Source: Paenibacillus sp. IHBB 10380
Lineage (GTDB): Bacteria > Bacillota > Bacilli > Paenibacillales > Paenibacillaceae
Reading direction: 5' to 3'
Assembly (NCBI RefSeq): GCF_000949425.1
Contig: NZ_CP010976.1
Span: 4,278,001 to 4,342,000 of the forward strand
Length of the DNA stretch: 64,000 bases
Shown here: positions 1-10,857 of the stretch, one piece after another
Layout: the number at the start of each line of letters is the position of its first letter
Position numbering within the stretch: the first letter of the stretch is position 1
Translations under genes and position numbers: made by a program
The notes under the pieces: model-generated
What the model saw: only the letters and a program-made list of their open reading frames with translations
Database searches by the model: none
Told to the model about the DNA's origin: nothing

Positions 1-34
1 TCCTAATAATTTTCGGAGAAATTAATTTGCGAAA

Positions 35-577
35 TTATTTCGCAAAAGGCATTCCCAGTTGAGCAAGTAGCTCGCGGGATTCTTCATCTGTATTGGCTGT
101 CGTTACGATAACGATATCCATTCCACGAACTTTATCTATTTTGTCATACTCTATCTCAGGGAAGATTAACTGATCCTTGAGTCCAAGTGTATAGTTACCA
201 CGTCCATCAAATGCTTTGGTGGATACGCCGTGGAAGTCACGAACACGTGCTAGTGTTACATTGAACAATTTGTCCAAGAAGTAGTACATACGCTCACCGC
301 GAAGTGTAACCTTCACGCCGATTGGCATGTTCTCACGCAATTTAAATCCAGCGATGGATTTCTTAGCACGAGTAATGACCGGTTTTTGACCTGCGATTAG
401 TTGCATGTCATTAACAGCGGCATCAAGTACTTTAGAGTTCGAAACAGCTTCACCAACACCCATGTTGATAACTACTTTCTCGATCTTAGGCACTTGCATG
501 ACTGTCGTATAATTAAACTTCTGCATCAAAGCAGGTGTAATTTCATTCAAGAAACGCTCTTTCATTCTTACTGCCAT
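35..577 (-). CDS. rplE: 50S ribosomal protein L5
   Basis: 180 aa, full family length. L5 sits in the central protuberance of the large subunit, binds 5S rRNA with L18 and L25-type proteins, and contacts P-site tRNA. The N-terminal half carries the family signature around VINMGVGEA (residues about 37-45) and the C-terminal half carries DFHG and NYTLGLKDQ. The ATG at 577 follows an AAAGGAGG ribosome binding site. It lies 30 bp downstream of rplX in the S10/spc operon. The next gene expected downstream (rpsN) would lie off the low-coordinate end of the window. Confidence 0.98.
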   Translation of the reverse strand: MAVRMKERFLNEITPALMQKFNYTTVMQVPKIEKVVINMGVGEAVSNSKVLDAAVNDMQLIAGQKPVITRAKKSIAGFKLRENMPIGVKVTLRGERMYYFLDKLFNVTLARVRDFHGVSTKAFDGRGNYTLGLKDQLIFPEIEYDKIDKVRGMDIVIVTTANTDEESRELLAQLGMPFAK

Positions 578-607
578 GGATCACAAACCTCCTTTCTTCA
601 CTATTCC

Positions 608-961
608 TTAGTCGATAACTTCTCCGGATTTTTTCGCTACGCGAACCTTTTTTCCGTTATCCAATACTTTGTATCCGATGCGAGTTACGCTTCCGCTTTT
701 AGGATCAATATGCATCACGTTTGAGACGTGGATAGCTGCTTCTTGATCAATGATACCGCCTTGCGGATTAGCTTGATTAGGCTTTTGGTGTTTTTTCACC
801 ATGTTTACGCCCTCTACTAGCACCCGATTATGGCGAGGATAAGCTGCAATGACACGGCCTTTTTTACCTTTGTCTTTACCGCTGATCACCATAACAGTAT
901 CATCTTTTTTCACGTGAAGTTTATGGCTATGGGATTCTAGAACTTTTTTAACTTTTGGCAT
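608..961 (-). CDS. rplX: 50S ribosomal protein L24
   Basis: 117 aa. L24 is an early assembly protein at the exit face of the 50S subunit and binds the 5' domain of 23S rRNA. An N-terminal KOW motif is visible ([19 protein letters not shown], residues about 19-37), followed by [10 protein letters not shown] and a basic C-terminus. The family is usually 100-115 aa, so this is slightly long through an N-terminal extension of about ten residues. The ATG follows GGAGGTG. It lies between rplN and rplE in standard spc order. Confidence 0.98.
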   Translation of the reverse strand: MPKVKKVLESHSHKLHVKKDDTVMVISGKDKGKKGRVIAAYPRHNRVLVEGVNMVKKHQKPNQANPQGGIIDQEAAIHVSNVMHIDPKSGSVTRIGYKVLDNGKKVRVAKKSGEVID

Positions 962-1017
962 TTGTTACACCTCCTGCGGCTTGCGATACGTTGCAAGAAC
1001 TTTAAGGGTCTTTTAAT

Positions 1018-1386
1018 TTAGATAACTTCCGGTGCCAAGGAAACGATTTTCATGAAGTCTCTGTCGCGAAGTTCGCGAGCAACAGGTCCAAAAATACGAG
1101 TTCCACGTGGGCTCTTATCATCTTTAACAACAACCGCTGCATTTTCGTCAAATGCGATATATGAACCGTCTTTACGACGAACTGTACGCTTAGTACGAAC
1201 TACAACAGCCTTAACAACATCACCTTTTTTGACAACGCCGCCTGGTGTTGCTTGTTTAACAGAACACACGATCAAATCACCGATTGCTGCTGTACGACGA
1301 CCAGTTCCTCCCAAAACGCGGATACACATTAGTTCCTTCGCTCCGGAGTTGTCTGCTACATGCAAACGTGTAAATGGTTGAATCAT
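1018..1386 (-). CDS. rplN: 50S ribosomal protein L14
   Basis: 122 aa, exactly the usual length. L14 lies at the subunit interface, forms an intersubunit bridge with 16S rRNA and neighbours L19. The start [20 protein letters not shown] and the [13 protein letters not shown] block (about 96-108) are family hallmarks. The start ATG follows AAGGAGG. Genes on both sides (rpsQ, rplX) are in conserved order. Confidence 0.99.
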   Translation of the reverse strand: MIQPFTRLHVADNSGAKELMCIRVLGGTGRRTAAIGDLIVCSVKQATPGGVVKKGDVVKAVVVRTKRTVRRKDGSYIAFDENAAVVVKDDKSPRGTRIFGPVARELRDRDFMKIVSLAPEVI

Positions 1387-1422
1387 TGATATTTCCTCCT
1401 TTCGAAAAAAACTATCACTGGT

Positions 1423-1689
1423 TTAGATGATTACCGCTTTTTCAACGATCTCAACTAATCTCCAGCATTTATCCTTAGAAAGCGGACGAGTTTCCATTAT
1501 TTTAACGGTATCCCCGATTTTAGCTGTATTATTCTCATCATGCGCTTTAAATTTCTTAGTCGATTTAAGACGCTTGTGATACAAGCTATGCTTTTTGTGT
1601 GTTTCAACAGCAATAACGATTGTTTTGTCCATTTTGTCGCTGACTACTTTACCGAATTGCACTTTCCGAGCATTGCGTTCTTCGCTCAT
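1423..1689 (-). CDS. rpsQ: 30S ribosomal protein S17
   Basis: 88 aa. S17 is a primary 16S rRNA binding protein of the 5' domain with an OB fold. The sequence has the core [17 protein letters not shown] (about 13-29), then [14 protein letters not shown] and the [14 protein letters not shown]-terminal signature. It sits between rpmC and rplN and its start is preceded by AAGGAGG. Confidence 0.98.
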   Translation of the reverse strand: MSEERNARKVQFGKVVSDKMDKTIVIAVETHKKHSLYHKRLKSTKKFKAHDENNTAKIGDTVKIMETRPLSKDKCWRLVEIVEKAVII

Positions 1690-1732
1690 AGTTAGCCTCC
1701 TTCCTGAATATAGACAGGTGTGTCAAATTCAA

Positions 1733-1930
1733 TTAACTAATGCCGAGAATTCTCTCATGGATAATAGTTTTAGCACGAGCTATTTCTTTACGTACATCAC
1801 GAATCCGTGTAGGGTTATCAAGCTGGCCGGTAGCCAGTTGAAAACGGAGATTAAAGAGTTCTTCTTTAAATCCGGATATTTTTTGCTCTATCTCAGCAGA
1901 GGTTAGGTTGCGAAATTCACTAGCTTTCAT
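1733..1930 (-). CDS. rpmC: 50S ribosomal protein L29
   Basis: 65 aa two-helix protein at the tunnel exit, part of the docking site for trigger factor and SRP with L23. I chose the ATG at 1930 ([11 protein letters not shown]), which matches the conserved N-terminus and follows GGTGG. An upstream in-frame codon at 1954 would add eight unrelated residues that overlap rplP. The start overlaps the 3' end of rplP by 11 bp, indicating translational coupling. Confidence 0.97.
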   Translation of the reverse strand: MKASEFRNLTSAEIEQKISGFKEELFNLRFQLATGQLDNPTRIRDVRKEIARAKTIIHERILGIS

Positions 1931-2354
1931 TTGCTTCACCACCCAATTCTTCACGTTTCACAAACTTCGTTTTTACTGGTAGTTTATGAGAAGCAAGACG
2001 CATCGCTTCACGAGCGATTTCTTCAGATACTCCACCAAGTTCAAACATAATCTTGCCTGGTTTTACTACAGCAACCCATTTCTCCACGTTACCTTTACCA
2101 CTACCCATCCGCACTTCTAGAGGCTTCTGTGTAACTGGTTTGTCCGGGAAAATCTTAATCCAAACTTTACCGCCACGTTTGATATAACGAGTCATTGCGA
2201 TACGCGCAGCCTCGATTTGACGGTTAGTGACCCATGAAGGCTCTGTAGCTTGAAGACCGAATTCGCCGAAGTTCAACTCTGTACCGCCTTTTGCCATACC
2301 TCTCATGTGACCGCGTTGTTGCTTACGGTGTTTTACACGTTTTGGTACCAACAT
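1920..2354 (-). CDS. rplP: 50S ribosomal protein L16
   Basis: 144 aa, the normal length. L16 organises the A-site tRNA elbow region of 23S rRNA. Visible hallmarks are the start [15 protein letters not shown], the [19 protein letters not shown] block (about 45-63) and [17 protein letters not shown] (about 82-98). It overlaps rpmC and lies 2 bp from the stop of rpsC, so translation is probably coupled on both sides. Confidence 0.99.
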   Translation of the reverse strand: MLVPKRVKHRKQQRGHMRGMAKGGTELNFGEFGLQATEPSWVTNRQIEAARIAMTRYIKRGGKVWIKIFPDKPVTQKPLEVRMGSGKGNVEKWVAVVKPGKIMFELGGVSEEIAREAMRLASHKLPVKTKFVKREELGGEANES

Positions 2355-2356
2355 GA

Positions 2357-3022
2357 TTAGTTGCCTCCTTCCTGAGCAGCTTGTTTCTTAGCCGGAGGAA
2401 GAACCTCACCACGATAAATCCACACTTTCACGCCAATACGGCCGTAAGTTGTAGCCGCTTCAGCTGTACCATAGTCAATATCAGCACGAAGCGTATGAAG
2501 TGGAACAGTTCCTTCGCTGTAGCCTTCCGAACGAGCGATTTCAGCGCCGCCGAGACGTCCGCCGACCTTAGTTTTGATACCTTTAGCGCCAGAACGCATA
2601 GTTCTTTGCATTGCTTGTTTCAGTGCACGACGGAAAGAAACGCGACGTTCCAATTGTTGTGCAATGCTTTCAGCAACAAGAATTGCATCTAGCTCAGGGT
2701 GTTTGATTTCAGAAATGTTGATGTGAACTTTCTTACCATCAGCAATTTTTGTAATTTGGCTCCGTAGTACTTCTACTTCAGAACCACCTTTACCAATAAC
2801 CATACCTGGTTTCGCTGTGTGGATCGTAACATTCACACGATTAGCTGCTCTCTCAATTTCAATATGGGAAACAGCCGAATCTTTTAATTTATTTTTAACG
2901 TACTCACGAATTTTAATGTCTTCAAGCAAAAGTGTACCGAAATCTTTGCCTGCGTACCATTTAGATTCCCAATCACGGATAATACCTATCCGGAGTCCAA
3001 CCGGATTTATCTTTTGGCCCAC
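2357..3022 (-). CDS. rpsC: 30S ribosomal protein S3
   Basis: 221 aa. S3 is in the 30S head and lines the mRNA entry tunnel, contributing to helicase activity. The KH domain motif [15 protein letters not shown] is seen at about 73-87, and the C-terminal domain has [12 protein letters not shown] and [15 protein letters not shown]. The start is a GTG at 3022 behind AAGGAGGGA. It is followed closely by rplP. Confidence 0.99.
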   Translation of the reverse strand: MGQKINPVGLRIGIIRDWESKWYAGKDFGTLLLEDIKIREYVKNKLKDSAVSHIEIERAANRVNVTIHTAKPGMVIGKGGSEVEVLRSQITKIADGKKVHINISEIKHPELDAILVAESIAQQLERRVSFRRALKQAMQRTMRSGAKGIKTKVGGRLGGAEIARSEGYSEGTVPLHTLRADIDYGTAEAATTYGRIGVKVWIYRGEVLPPAKKQAAQEGGN

Positions 3023-3035
3023 GCGTTATCCCTCC

Positions 3036-3368
3036 TTATTTCTCAGATACCACCAAAGTGATGTGGCTTGTGCGTTTATTTATACGACTAGCGCGCCCCA
3101 TAGCACGAGGACGGAAACGTTTCATCGTAGGTCCTTGGTTGACATAAGCTTCAGTAACAACCAATTTATTTATATCTAAAGAGTAATTATGCTCAGCATT
3201 GGCAATCGCTGAGTTTAACAACTTCTCCACCACCGGAGAAGATGCTTTCGGAGTGTGTCGCAGAATTGCGATTGCTTCACCAACTTGCTTGCCGCGAATC
3301 AAATCGATTACTAATCGAACTTTACGAGAAGAAATCCGAATAGATTTAGCATGTGCTTTTGCTTCCAT
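3036..3368 (-). CDS. rplV: 50S ribosomal protein L22
   Basis: 110 aa. L22 has a globular surface domain plus a long beta-hairpin that reaches into the exit tunnel near the macrolide site. Family motifs are [16 protein letters not shown] (about 12-27) and the hairpin region [18 protein letters not shown] (about 77-94). I see no insertion or deletion in the hairpin tip of the kind linked to macrolide resistance. The start follows GAGGAGG. Confidence 0.99.
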   Translation of the reverse strand: MEAKAHAKSIRISSRKVRLVIDLIRGKQVGEAIAILRHTPKASSPVVEKLLNSAIANAEHNYSLDINKLVVTEAYVNQGPTMKRFRPRAMGRASRINKRTSHITLVVSEK

Positions 3369-3403
3369 TGTTTTACCTCCTCTCAGACAAAGAGATTAAA
3401 ATA

Positions 3404-3682
3404 TTATCTTCTTGTTTTCTTGTCATCATCTGCATGACCCTTGTAAGTACGTGTTGGAGCGAACTCGCCCAATTTGTGACCTACCATATCTTCCGTTACG
3501 TATACTGGAACGTGCTTACGTCCGTCATACACGCCAAATGTAAGTCCGATAAACTGTGGGAAAATAGTTGAACGACGTGACCAAGTTTTGATTACTGCTT
3601 TTTTGTCCGAATCGTTCATAACTTCAACTTTTTTCAACAGGTAGCCATCAATAAATGGACCTTTTTTTAAGCTGCGACTCAT
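3404..3682 (-). CDS. rpsS: 30S ribosomal protein S19
   Basis: 92 aa, family length. S19 forms a complex with S13 in the 30S head and contacts L5 across bridge B1b. [10 protein letters not shown] at the N-terminus and [20 protein letters not shown] (about 41-60) are diagnostic, as is the [16 protein letters not shown] tail. It lies between rplB and rplV. Confidence 0.99.
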   Translation of the reverse strand: MSRSLKKGPFIDGYLLKKVEVMNDSDKKAVIKTWSRRSTIFPQFIGLTFGVYDGRKHVPVYVTEDMVGHKLGEFAPTRTYKGHADDDKKTRR

Positions 3683-3750
3683 ATGTGAATCCTCCCTTCA
3701 TCAAATCTCTCGTTACTTTCGGCACTTCACAAAGTTATGCACAGAGTGCA

Positions 3751-4581
3751 TTATTTTGTGCGGCGGCGAACGATATATTTGTCAGAAGCTTTACCTTTTT
3801 TACGCGTTTTGAAACCAAGAGTTGGTTTACCCCAAGGAGACAATGGAGATTTACGTCCGATTGGAGCGCGACCTTCACCACCACCGTGTGGGTGATCGTT
3901 AGGGTTCATTACTACCCCGCGTACTTCTGGGCGACGTCCCAACCAGCGACTGCGTCCTGCTTTACCGATTTTGATTAGTTCGTGGTCTTCATTACCAACA
4001 GAACCGATCGTAGCGCGGCAAACTTTCAGGATACGACGAACTTCACCGGAAGATAGACGAATGGATACATATTTTTCTTCTTTACCAAGAAGCTGAGCTT
4101 CAGTACCAGCTGCACGTACCAATTGTCCACCTTTACCTGGTTGCAATTCGATGTTGTGGATAACTGTACCCACCGGAATGTTTTCCAAAGGAAGAGCATT
4201 ACCGATTTTGATGTCAGAAGTAGGACCGGATTCAACTTGATCTCCAACTTTTAATCCTTTAGGAGCGATGATATAACGTTTCTCTCCATCAGCATAGTTA
4301 ATTAGAGCAATGTTGGAAGTACGGTTCGGGTCATATTCTATCGTAGCAACGCGACCTGGTATTCCGTCTTTAGTCCGTTTGAAGTCAATAATACGATATT
4401 TACGTTTGTGTCCACCGCCGTGATGACGAACGGTAATTTTACCTTGGTTATTGCGGCCCGCTGTTTTGCTCAGTGGTGCCAACAATGACTTCTCCGGTTG
4501 ATCAGTTGTAATCTCTTCAAACGTAGACACGGACATGTTACGTCTGGCCGGGGATGTCGGTTTATACTTTTTAATGGGCAC
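3751..4581 (-). CDS. rplB: 50S ribosomal protein L2
   Basis: 276 aa. L2 is the large conserved protein near the peptidyl transferase centre and helix 66, needed for subunit association. The C-terminal signature [17 protein letters not shown] (about 222-238) contains the conserved histidine equivalent to E. coli His229. The N-terminus ([14 protein letters not shown]) is also typical. It is 13 bp downstream of rplW. Confidence 0.99.
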   Translation of the reverse strand: MPIKKYKPTSPARRNMSVSTFEEITTDQPEKSLLAPLSKTAGRNNQGKITVRHHGGGHKRKYRIIDFKRTKDGIPGRVATIEYDPNRTSNIALINYADGEKRYIIAPKGLKVGDQVESGPTSDIKIGNALPLENIPVGTVIHNIELQPGKGGQLVRAAGTEAQLLGKEEKYVSIRLSSGEVRRILKVCRATIGSVGNEDHELIKIGKAGRSRWLGRRPEVRGVVMNPNDHPHGGGEGRAPIGRKSPLSPWGKPTLGFKTRKKGKASDKYIVRRRTK

Positions 4582-4593
4582 TGTATTCCCTCC

Positions 4594-4887
4594 TTACTCT
4601 ACGGATTCAAAAAATTCTAACGGTTTGCTATCTTTACTAAGCGATACAATGGCTTTTTTCCACTCTGAAGTGTAACCAGAATATTTACCATAACGTTTAG
4701 GTTTTTGCGGTACACGCATTGTGTTAACATTTGTTACTTTAACTTTGAAAATAGCTTCGACAGCTTGCTTGATCTCGGTTTTGTTGGAACGGATATCAAC
4801 TTCAAAAGCATATTTCATTTCGCTCATATAGTCGGCCGTACGTTCCGTAATTACCGGACGCTTAATCACATCGCGAGGATCCTTCAT
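4594..4887 (-). CDS. rplW: 50S ribosomal protein L23
   Basis: 97 aa. L23 at the tunnel exit is the main docking site of trigger factor and SRP. The motif [16 protein letters not shown] (about 5-20) and the [18 protein letters not shown] block (about 42-59) identify it. Its ATG overlaps the stop codon of rplD by one base, so translation is coupled. Confidence 0.98.
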   Translation of the reverse strand: MKDPRDVIKRPVITERTADYMSEMKYAFEVDIRSNKTEIKQAVEAIFKVKVTNVNTMRVPQKPKRYGKYSGYTSEWKKAIVSLSKDSKPLEFFESVE

Positions 4888-5510
4888 TACGCGAACACCT
4901 CCTCTACCTTCTGAACTGCTTCCTTCGTAATGATCAACTTGTCGTACAGAAGCACGTCAAGGACATTAATGCCGTCAGCTGCTACGAATTTCACACCTGG
5001 GATGTTGCGTGATGCTAAAGCAACCACATCATCATAACTAGGTGCTACGATCAGAGCTTTACGGTCTACTTTCAAGTTGTTCAAGATTGCAACAAACTCT
5101 TTAGTTTTTGGTGAAGTCAATGCAAGTGCATCAAGGACGATAATGTTATTATCAATCACTTTAGAAGACAATGCAGACTTAATAGCTAAACGACGAACCT
5201 TCTTAGGCAGTTTGAATGCATAGCTGCGTGGAGTTGGTCCAAATACTACGCCGCCGCCTTTCCATTGTGGCGAACGAATGGAACCTTGACGAGCACGACC
5301 TGTACCTTTTTGTTTCCAAGGCTTACGTCCACCACCGCGGACTTCAGAACGCCCTTTAACCTTGTGTGTACCACGACGCAGCGAAGCTCTTTGTAGCAAG
5401 ACTGCTTCATTCATAACATGTACGTGCGGTTCAATACCGAATACAGTGTCACTCAATTCCACTTCTCCTACTTCTTTTCCGCTGACATTAAAAAGCACTA
5501 CTTTGGGCAC
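4887..5510 (-). CDS. rplD: 50S ribosomal protein L4
   Basis: 207 aa. L4 has a globular domain and an extended loop lining the exit tunnel; in E. coli it is also the autogenous repressor of the S10 operon. The loop region [17 protein letters not shown] with [13 protein letters not shown] (about 61-93) is intact. The family C-terminal Rossmann-like half is present. Whether L4 regulates this operon cannot be read from the sequence; the leader at 6510-6642 does contain a hairpin. Confidence 0.99.
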   Translation of the reverse strand: MPKVVLFNVSGKEVGEVELSDTVFGIEPHVHVMNEAVLLQRASLRRGTHKVKGRSEVRGGGRKPWKQKGTGRARQGSIRSPQWKGGGVVFGPTPRSYAFKLPKKVRRLAIKSALSSKVIDNNIIVLDALALTSPKTKEFVAILNNLKVDRKALIVAPSYDDVVALASRNIPGVKFVAADGINVLDVLLYDKLIITKEAVQKVEEVFA

Positions 5511-5535
5511 TGTTGTTCCTCCTTTCTAGGGGTGA

Positions 5536-6159
5536 TTATTTCTTCACCGTTTCTTTAATTTTCACAAAGCTGTTTTTAGGTCCTGGGATAGCACCTTTTA
5601 TTAGAAGAACATTACGTTCTACATCCACTTTGATCACTTCTAGCTTTTGTACAGTAATTGTAGTGTGACCCATGTGTCCTGGAAGACGTTTGCCTTTAGG
5701 AACACGGTTCGCTTGAATGGAACCCATCGAACCTGGTCTACGGTGATAACGCGATCCGTGAGCCATTGGTCCGCGGCTTTGTCCCCAACGTTTAATTACC
5801 CCTTGGAAACCTTTACCTTTGGAAGTACCAGTTACGTCAACAAATTCACCTTCAGTGAAGACATCAGCCTTCAATTCTTGACCCACTTCAACACTTGCGG
5901 AGTCAATACCGCGAATCTCGCGAACGTAGCGCTTAGGCGTAGCGTTTGCTTTCTTCGCATGACCTGCTTCAGGTTTGTTTGCGTTTTTCTCTTTTTTGTC
6001 AGAGAAGCCCAGTTGAACAGCTTCGTAGCCATCGTTTTCTAGGTCTTTCTTCTGCAATACAACACAAGGACCTGCTTCGATTACCGTTACAGGAATTACA
6101 TTACCTTCAGGGGTAAATACTTGAGTCATTCCGAGTTTTTTTCCTAAGATACCTTTCAT
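5536..6159 (-). CDS. rplC: 50S ribosomal protein L3
   Basis: 207 aa. L3 is one of the first proteins to bind 23S rRNA and its loop reaches the peptidyl transferase centre. [15 protein letters not shown] at the start and the tip region [23 protein letters not shown] (about 114-136) with HRRPGSMG are diagnostic. It is the second gene after rpsJ in the operon. Confidence 0.99.
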   Translation of the reverse strand: MKGILGKKLGMTQVFTPEGNVIPVTVIEAGPCVVLQKKDLENDGYEAVQLGFSDKKEKNANKPEAGHAKKANATPKRYVREIRGIDSASVEVGQELKADVFTEGEFVDVTGTSKGKGFQGVIKRWGQSRGPMAHGSRYHRRPGSMGSIQANRVPKGKRLPGHMGHTTITVQKLEVIKVDVERNVLLIKGAIPGPKNSFVKIKETVKK

Positions 6160-6200
6160 GTTGACACCTCATTTCCTTTCTATATTCCCTTTAGGAGAAA

Positions 6201-6509
<309 letters not shown>

Positions 6510-6642
6510 TTATAGTCCCTCCTTCTATCGCCCAATTTGGTATCGGACATACTCCGTGAAAATTTTCTAACCAACCGCCCCATGGCAAAGGGGCCTGGTG
6601 TGTCAGTAACCTCTCACATCATCGCAACGTCTCAGAACAACA
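6510..6642 (-). other. S10 operon 5' leader with hairpin
   Basis: Untranslated leader between the predicted start of transcription (about 6642) and rpsJ. It contains a GC-rich hairpin at 6571-6598 (CCA..GCCCC paired with GGGGC..TGG) far from the ribosome binding site, and no U-tract after it. This could be a regulatory or stability element. I cannot match it to a known ribosomal leader family. Confidence 0.4.
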
Positions 6643-6648
6643 TTCATT

Positions 6649-6677
6649 ATTATATATAATACTTTGGTATAATGCAA
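6649..6677 (-). promoter_or_regulatory. sigma-A promoter of the S10/spc operon
   Basis: On the minus strand the -35 box TTGCAT (6672-6677) and -10 box TATAAT (6649-6654) are separated by 17 bp. It lies in the 401-bp gap between tuf and rpsJ and faces rpsJ. The surrounding sequence is AT-rich. Start of transcription is expected near 6642. Confidence 0.85.
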
Positions 6678-6779
6678 GTATTAAATAGTATTTTATAATT
6701 TATTCGCTCACAAAAATATATTTTACACTTATTTATCTAATGAAGCAACTCTAAATCAATAATAATAAATAAAAACATT

Positions 6780-6824
6780 AAAAAAGAGATCTTATCCTTA
6801 CCTTAGTAAGGATAAGATCTCTTT
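6780..6824 (-). terminator. intrinsic terminator after tuf
   Basis: A perfect stem of about 19 bp (AAAGAGATCTTATCCTTAC and its complement around a 4-nt loop) is followed on the minus strand by a run of T. It ends the str operon before the S10 promoter. The plus strand also has a short T-run. Confidence 0.9.
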
Positions 6825-6910
6825 CACTTTCGTTTACAATACAATGTTGCTCGTTACAGTACACTGTTGCTTTGTATTACTCTATTTGGTTAAAGACCAA
6901 GGTCTTTAAA

Positions 6911-8101
6911 TTACTTAGTGATTGTTGCAACGGCACCCGCACCAACAGTACGTCCGCCTTCACGAATGGAGAATTTAGTACCTTCTTCAATCGCGATTGG
7001 GTTGATCAATGAAACAGTTACAGTGATGTTGTCACCAGGCATAACCATTTCAGTTCCTTCTGGCAAAGAGATGACGCCAGTTACGTCAGTTGTACGGAAG
7101 TAGAACTGTGGACGGTAACCAGTGAAGAAAGGTTTATGACGTCCGCCTTCTTCTTTTGTCAAAACGTAGATTTGTGCAGAAAATTCTGTGTGTGGTTTAA
7201 CAGTACCTGGTTTAGCAAGTACTTGACCACGCTCGATTTGTGTGCGGTCAACACCACGAAGCAATGCTCCGATGTTGTCACCAGCTTGAGCGGAATCTAG
7301 CAATTTGCGGAACATTTCCACACCAGTAACGACGGATTTCTTGGATTCTTCAACAATACCAATAATTTCGACTTCTTCGCCGACTTTAACAGTACCACGT
7401 TCTACACGACCTGTAGCAACGGTACCGCGACCAGTGATGGAGAATACGTCCTCGACAGGCATCAAGAAAGGTTTTTCAGTATCACGAATTGGATCTGGTA
7501 CATACTCGTCGATAACATTGAACATTTCAACGATTTTAGCAGCCCATTCTCCGTCTGGATTAGCCAAAGCTTCACGAGCTGAACCTTGGAAAATTGGAGT
7601 GTCATCACCTGGGAAATCATATTCATTCAACAGGTCACGAACTTCCATTTCAACTAGTTCAAGCAACTCTTCGTCTTCAACCATATCACATTTGTTCAAG
7701 AATACTACGATGTAAGGAACACCTACTTGACGAGACAATAGGATGTGTTCACGAGTCTGTGGCATAGGACCATCAGCCGCGGAAACTACCAAGATAGCTC
7801 CATCCATTTGTGCAGCACCAGTAATCATGTTCTTAACGTAGTCGGCGTGACCTGGGCAGTCAACGTGAGCATAGTGACGCTTAGGTGTTTCGTACTCAAC
7901 GTGAGAAGTAGAGATTGTGATACCGCGTTCGCGCTCTTCTGGTGCTTTGTCGATTTGGTCGAACGCTATTGCTGCACCACCATAAGTCTTGGACAGTACA
8001 GAAGTAATTGCAGCAGTAAGAGTAGTTTTACCATGATCGACGTGACCGATAGTTCCGATGTTAACGTGAGTTTTGTTACGTTCAAATTTAGCCTTTGCCA
8101 T
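6911..8101 (-). CDS. tuf: translation elongation factor Tu
   Basis: 396 aa. EF-Tu delivers aminoacyl-tRNA to the ribosomal A site as a GTP complex. G1 is GHVDHGKT (about 19-26), the switch I RGITI block is near 60, G3 is DCPGH (about 81-85) and G4 is NKCD (about 136-139); domains 2 and 3 follow. I start at MAKAKFERN (8101) rather than at an ATG nine bases upstream, since this is the conserved N-terminus and lies behind GGAGG at better spacing. It is the last gene of the str operon, 106 bp after fusA, and ends in a strong terminator. Confidence 0.98.
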   Translation of the reverse strand: MAKAKFERNKTHVNIGTIGHVDHGKTTLTAAITSVLSKTYGGAAIAFDQIDKAPEERERGITISTSHVEYETPKRHYAHVDCPGHADYVKNMITGAAQMDGAILVVSAADGPMPQTREHILLSRQVGVPYIVVFLNKCDMVEDEELLELVEMEVRDLLNEYDFPGDDTPIFQGSAREALANPDGEWAAKIVEMFNVIDEYVPDPIRDTEKPFLMPVEDVFSITGRGTVATGRVERGTVKVGEEVEIIGIVEESKKSVVTGVEMFRKLLDSAQAGDNIGALLRGVDRTQIERGQVLAKPGTVKPHTEFSAQIYVLTKEEGGRHKPFFTGYRPQFYFRTTDVTGVISLPEGTEMVMPGDNITVTVSLINPIAIEEGTKFSIREGGRTVGAGAVATITK

Positions 8102-8139
8102 TTTAAACATTTCCTCCTTTAAATATGGATTATTTATGT

Positions 8140-8192
8140 TATGTTGAGCGGAATATAGCAGATCTTAGATTGCTAGAACCTCGCTCAACATG
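8140..8192 (-). other. stem-loop between fusA and tuf
   Basis: The arms ATGTTGAGCG (8141-8150) and CGCTCAACAT (8182-8191) are a perfect 10-bp inverted repeat with an internal TAGCA/TGCTA pair. There is no T-run, so it is not a typical terminator. It may stabilise or process the fusA-tuf transcript, or partly uncouple the two genes. No function is established here. Confidence 0.6.
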
Positions 8193-8207
8193 AAAACGAT
8201 ACTATGA

Positions 8208-10286
8208 TTATTCTCCGCCTTTAGTCTTGGAGACAATCTCTTCAGCAATATTCTTTGGAACTTCTTCATAGTGAGAAAGTTCCATCGAGAACGTACCGCG
8301 TCCTTGCGTACCGGAACGAAGTGTTGTCGAGTATCCGAACATTTCAGACAAAGGCACCTTGGAACGAATAATTTGAGCTCCTGCGCGGGAATCCATACCT
8401 TCGATACGGCCACGACGAGAGTTCAGCATACCCATTACGTCACCCATGTACTCTTCAGGTACTGTAACTTCAACTTTCATGATTGGCTCAAGAAGGACAG
8501 CCTTACACTTGTCTTTAGCTGCTTTAAGAGCCAAAGAACCTGCCACCTTAAATGCCATTTCATTGGAGTCAACGTCATGGTAAGAACCATCAACAATGGT
8601 AGCTTTAACATCAACAAGCGGGAAGCCTGCAATGACACCATTCTTCATCGTTTCTTCAATACCTGCAAGTGCTGGAGCGATGTATTCTCTAGGTACAGAA
8701 CCACCGACTACTTTACTTTCGAACACGTTACCTGTACCTGCTTCAAGAGGTTCAAATTCAACCCATACGTGACCATATTGTCCACGACCACCGGATTGAC
8801 GTACGAACTTACCTTCAACACGTGCAGGCTGACGGAATGTTTCACGGTATGCCACTTGTGGTTTACCAACATTCGTTTCCACTTTGAATTCACGACGCAT
8901 ACGGTCAATGATAATATCAAGGTGAAGTTCGCCCATACCTGCCAGAATAGTTTGCCCAGTCTCTTCATCTGTATGAGCACGTAGAGTCGGATCTTCTTCT
9001 GTCAGTTTACCAAGAGCAACACCAAGTTTATCTTGGTCAGCTTTGGTCTTAGGTTCTACAGCGATCTCGATAACCGGATCAGGGAAGTTCATTGATTCCA
9101 GAATTACTGGATGCTTCTCATCACACAGCGTATCACCTGTACTTGTATCCTTCAATCCTACAGCAGACGCAATATCACCAGAATACACATCGGTAATTTC
9201 TTGACGAGCGTTGGCATGCATTTGAAGAATACGACCGATCCGTTCGCGTTTACCCTTCGTTGCATTCAGTACATATGAACCGGATTGTAACACACCGGAA
9301 TATACACGGAAGAACGTAAGTTTACCCACATAAGGATCTGTCATAATTTTAAATGCAAGTGCTGCAAAGGGCTCTTCATCAGAAGATTTACGAATCGTTT
9401 CTGTACCATCATCAAGATGTCCGATGATCGCTGGAACGTCAGTCGGAGCTGGAAGATAGTCGATAACGGCGTCCATCATAAGCTGAACCCCTTTGTTACG
9501 ATAGGAAGAACCACAGATTACTGGGAAGATCTTAACTTCCACAACACCTTTACGAAGAGCAGCTTTCAGCTCTGCGATCGTGATTTCTTCACCTTCTAGA
9601 TATTTCATTGTCAACTCTTCGTCCAATTCAGCTACTTTTTCAACTAGCTCTGCACGTAGTGTTGCAACTTGTTCTAGAAATTCTGCAGGAATGTCTGTAA
9701 CTTCGATATTTTGACCTAAATCATCATGGAAGATATGAGCCTTCTCTTCAACAAGGTCAATAATACCATCAAAATCACTCTCTGCACCAATTGGTAATTG
9801 AATAGCAACCGCGTTCGCACGAAGGCGATCACGCATAGTTTCAATTACATTCAAATAGTCTGCGCCGATAATATCCATTTTGTTAACATATGCAATACGA
9901 GGTACATCGTAACGGTCAGCCTGTCTCCATACGGTTTCGGACTGAGGTTCTACACCCTCTTTAGCACTGAAAACACCTACTGCCCCATCCAATACACGTA
10001 GGGAACGTTCAACTTCAACTGTGAAGTCAACGTGCCCTGGGGTATCAATGATATTGATGCGGTGACCCTTCCATTGAGCAGTCGTAGCAGCGGAAGTAAT
10101 TGTAATTCCGCGCTCCTGTTCTTGCTCCATCCAGTCCATTGTAGCAGCACCCTCGTGAACTTCCCCGATTTTGTGCGTACGACCTGTATAGTACAAGATT
10201 CGCTCTGTAGTGGTAGTTTTACCAGCATCAATATGTGCCATGATCCCGATGTTACGTGTATTTTGCAAGGAGAACTCTCTTGACAT
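8208..10286 (-). CDS. fusA: translation elongation factor G
   Basis: 692 aa. EF-G is the GTPase driving translocation. Seen in order: G1 [10 protein letters not shown] (about 17-26), RGITI, G3 DTPGHVDF (about 82-89), G4 NKMD (about 136-139), then domains II-V with the domain IV block [12 protein letters not shown] start at [12 protein letters not shown] (10286); an upstream start would add six residues. It lies 54 bp downstream of rpsG. Confidence 0.98.
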   Translation of the reverse strand: MSREFSLQNTRNIGIMAHIDAGKTTTTERILYYTGRTHKIGEVHEGAATMDWMEQEQERGITITSAATTAQWKGHRINIIDTPGHVDFTVEVERSLRVLDGAVGVFSAKEGVEPQSETVWRQADRYDVPRIAYVNKMDIIGADYLNVIETMRDRLRANAVAIQLPIGAESDFDGIIDLVEEKAHIFHDDLGQNIEVTDIPAEFLEQVATLRAELVEKVAELDEELTMKYLEGEEITIAELKAALRKGVVEVKIFPVICGSSYRNKGVQLMMDAVIDYLPAPTDVPAIIGHLDDGTETIRKSSDEEPFAALAFKIMTDPYVGKLTFFRVYSGVLQSGSYVLNATKGKRERIGRILQMHANARQEITDVYSGDIASAVGLKDTSTGDTLCDEKHPVILESMNFPDPVIEIAVEPKTKADQDKLGVALGKLTEEDPTLRAHTDEETGQTILAGMGELHLDIIIDRMRREFKVETNVGKPQVAYRETFRQPARVEGKFVRQSGGRGQYGHVWVEFEPLEAGTGNVFESKVVGGSVPREYIAPALAGIEETMKNGVIAGFPLVDVKATIVDGSYHDVDSNEMAFKVAGSLALKAAKDKCKAVLLEPIMKVEVTVPEEYMGDVMGMLNSRRGRIEGMDSRAGAQIIRSKVPLSEMFGYSTTLRSGTQGRGTFSMELSHYEEVPKNIAEEIVSKTKGGE

Positions 10287-10339
10287 GAAATAGTCTCCCT
10301 TCAAATAAATAATTTATATTATTTATATACGAGCTGATT

Positions 10340-10810
10340 CTACCAACGGTAGTGAGCAAACGCTTTGTTCGCTTCAGCCATTTTGTGTGTATCTTCGCGT
10401 TTCTTAACAGAAGCGCCTGTGTTGTTGGAAGCATCAATGATTTCAGCTGCTAAGCGTTCTTCCATTGTTTTCTCACCGCGGTTGCGAGAGTAGTTTACTA
10501 ACCAACGTAGACCTAATGCTGTACGTCTTTCTGGTTTAACTTCGATCGGCACTTGGTAGTTAGCACCACCTACACGACGAGCTTTAACCTCCAGAACTGG
10601 CATGATGTTCTTGATTGCTGTTTCAAATACTTCCATCGGGTCATTACCCGTACGTTCTTGAATAAGCTTGAACGAATTATATAGAATACTTGCAGCAACC
10701 CCTCTCTTACCATCCAGCATAATGCGGTTGATAAGGCGAGTAACTAATTTGCTGTTATACAACGGATCTGGTAATACGTCTCTTTTTGTAACTGGACCTT
10801 TGCGTGGCAT
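10340..10810 (-). CDS. rpsG: 30S ribosomal protein S7
   Basis: 156 aa, family length. S7 nucleates assembly of the 30S head and lies at the E/P sites. [20 protein letters not shown] at the start and the [13 protein letters not shown] block (about 77-89) are typical, and the C-terminal helix NKAFAHYRW is complete. It stands between rpsL and fusA. Confidence 0.99.
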   Translation of the reverse strand: MPRKGPVTKRDVLPDPLYNSKLVTRLINRIMLDGKRGVAASILYNSFKLIQERTGNDPMEVFETAIKNIMPVLEVKARRVGGANYQVPIEVKPERRTALGLRWLVNYSRNRGEKTMEERLAAEIIDASNNTGASVKKREDTHKMAEANKAFAHYRW

Positions 10811-10857
10811 GGATATCCCCCTTTCTTTACGTCATTGAATTCATTAAGAATTCACTA

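Noticed and set aside
6825..6910. Short direct repeat of ACA-A/C-TGTTGCT downstream of tuf
   Set aside because: Two imperfect 11-bp copies only; too short to distinguish from chance.
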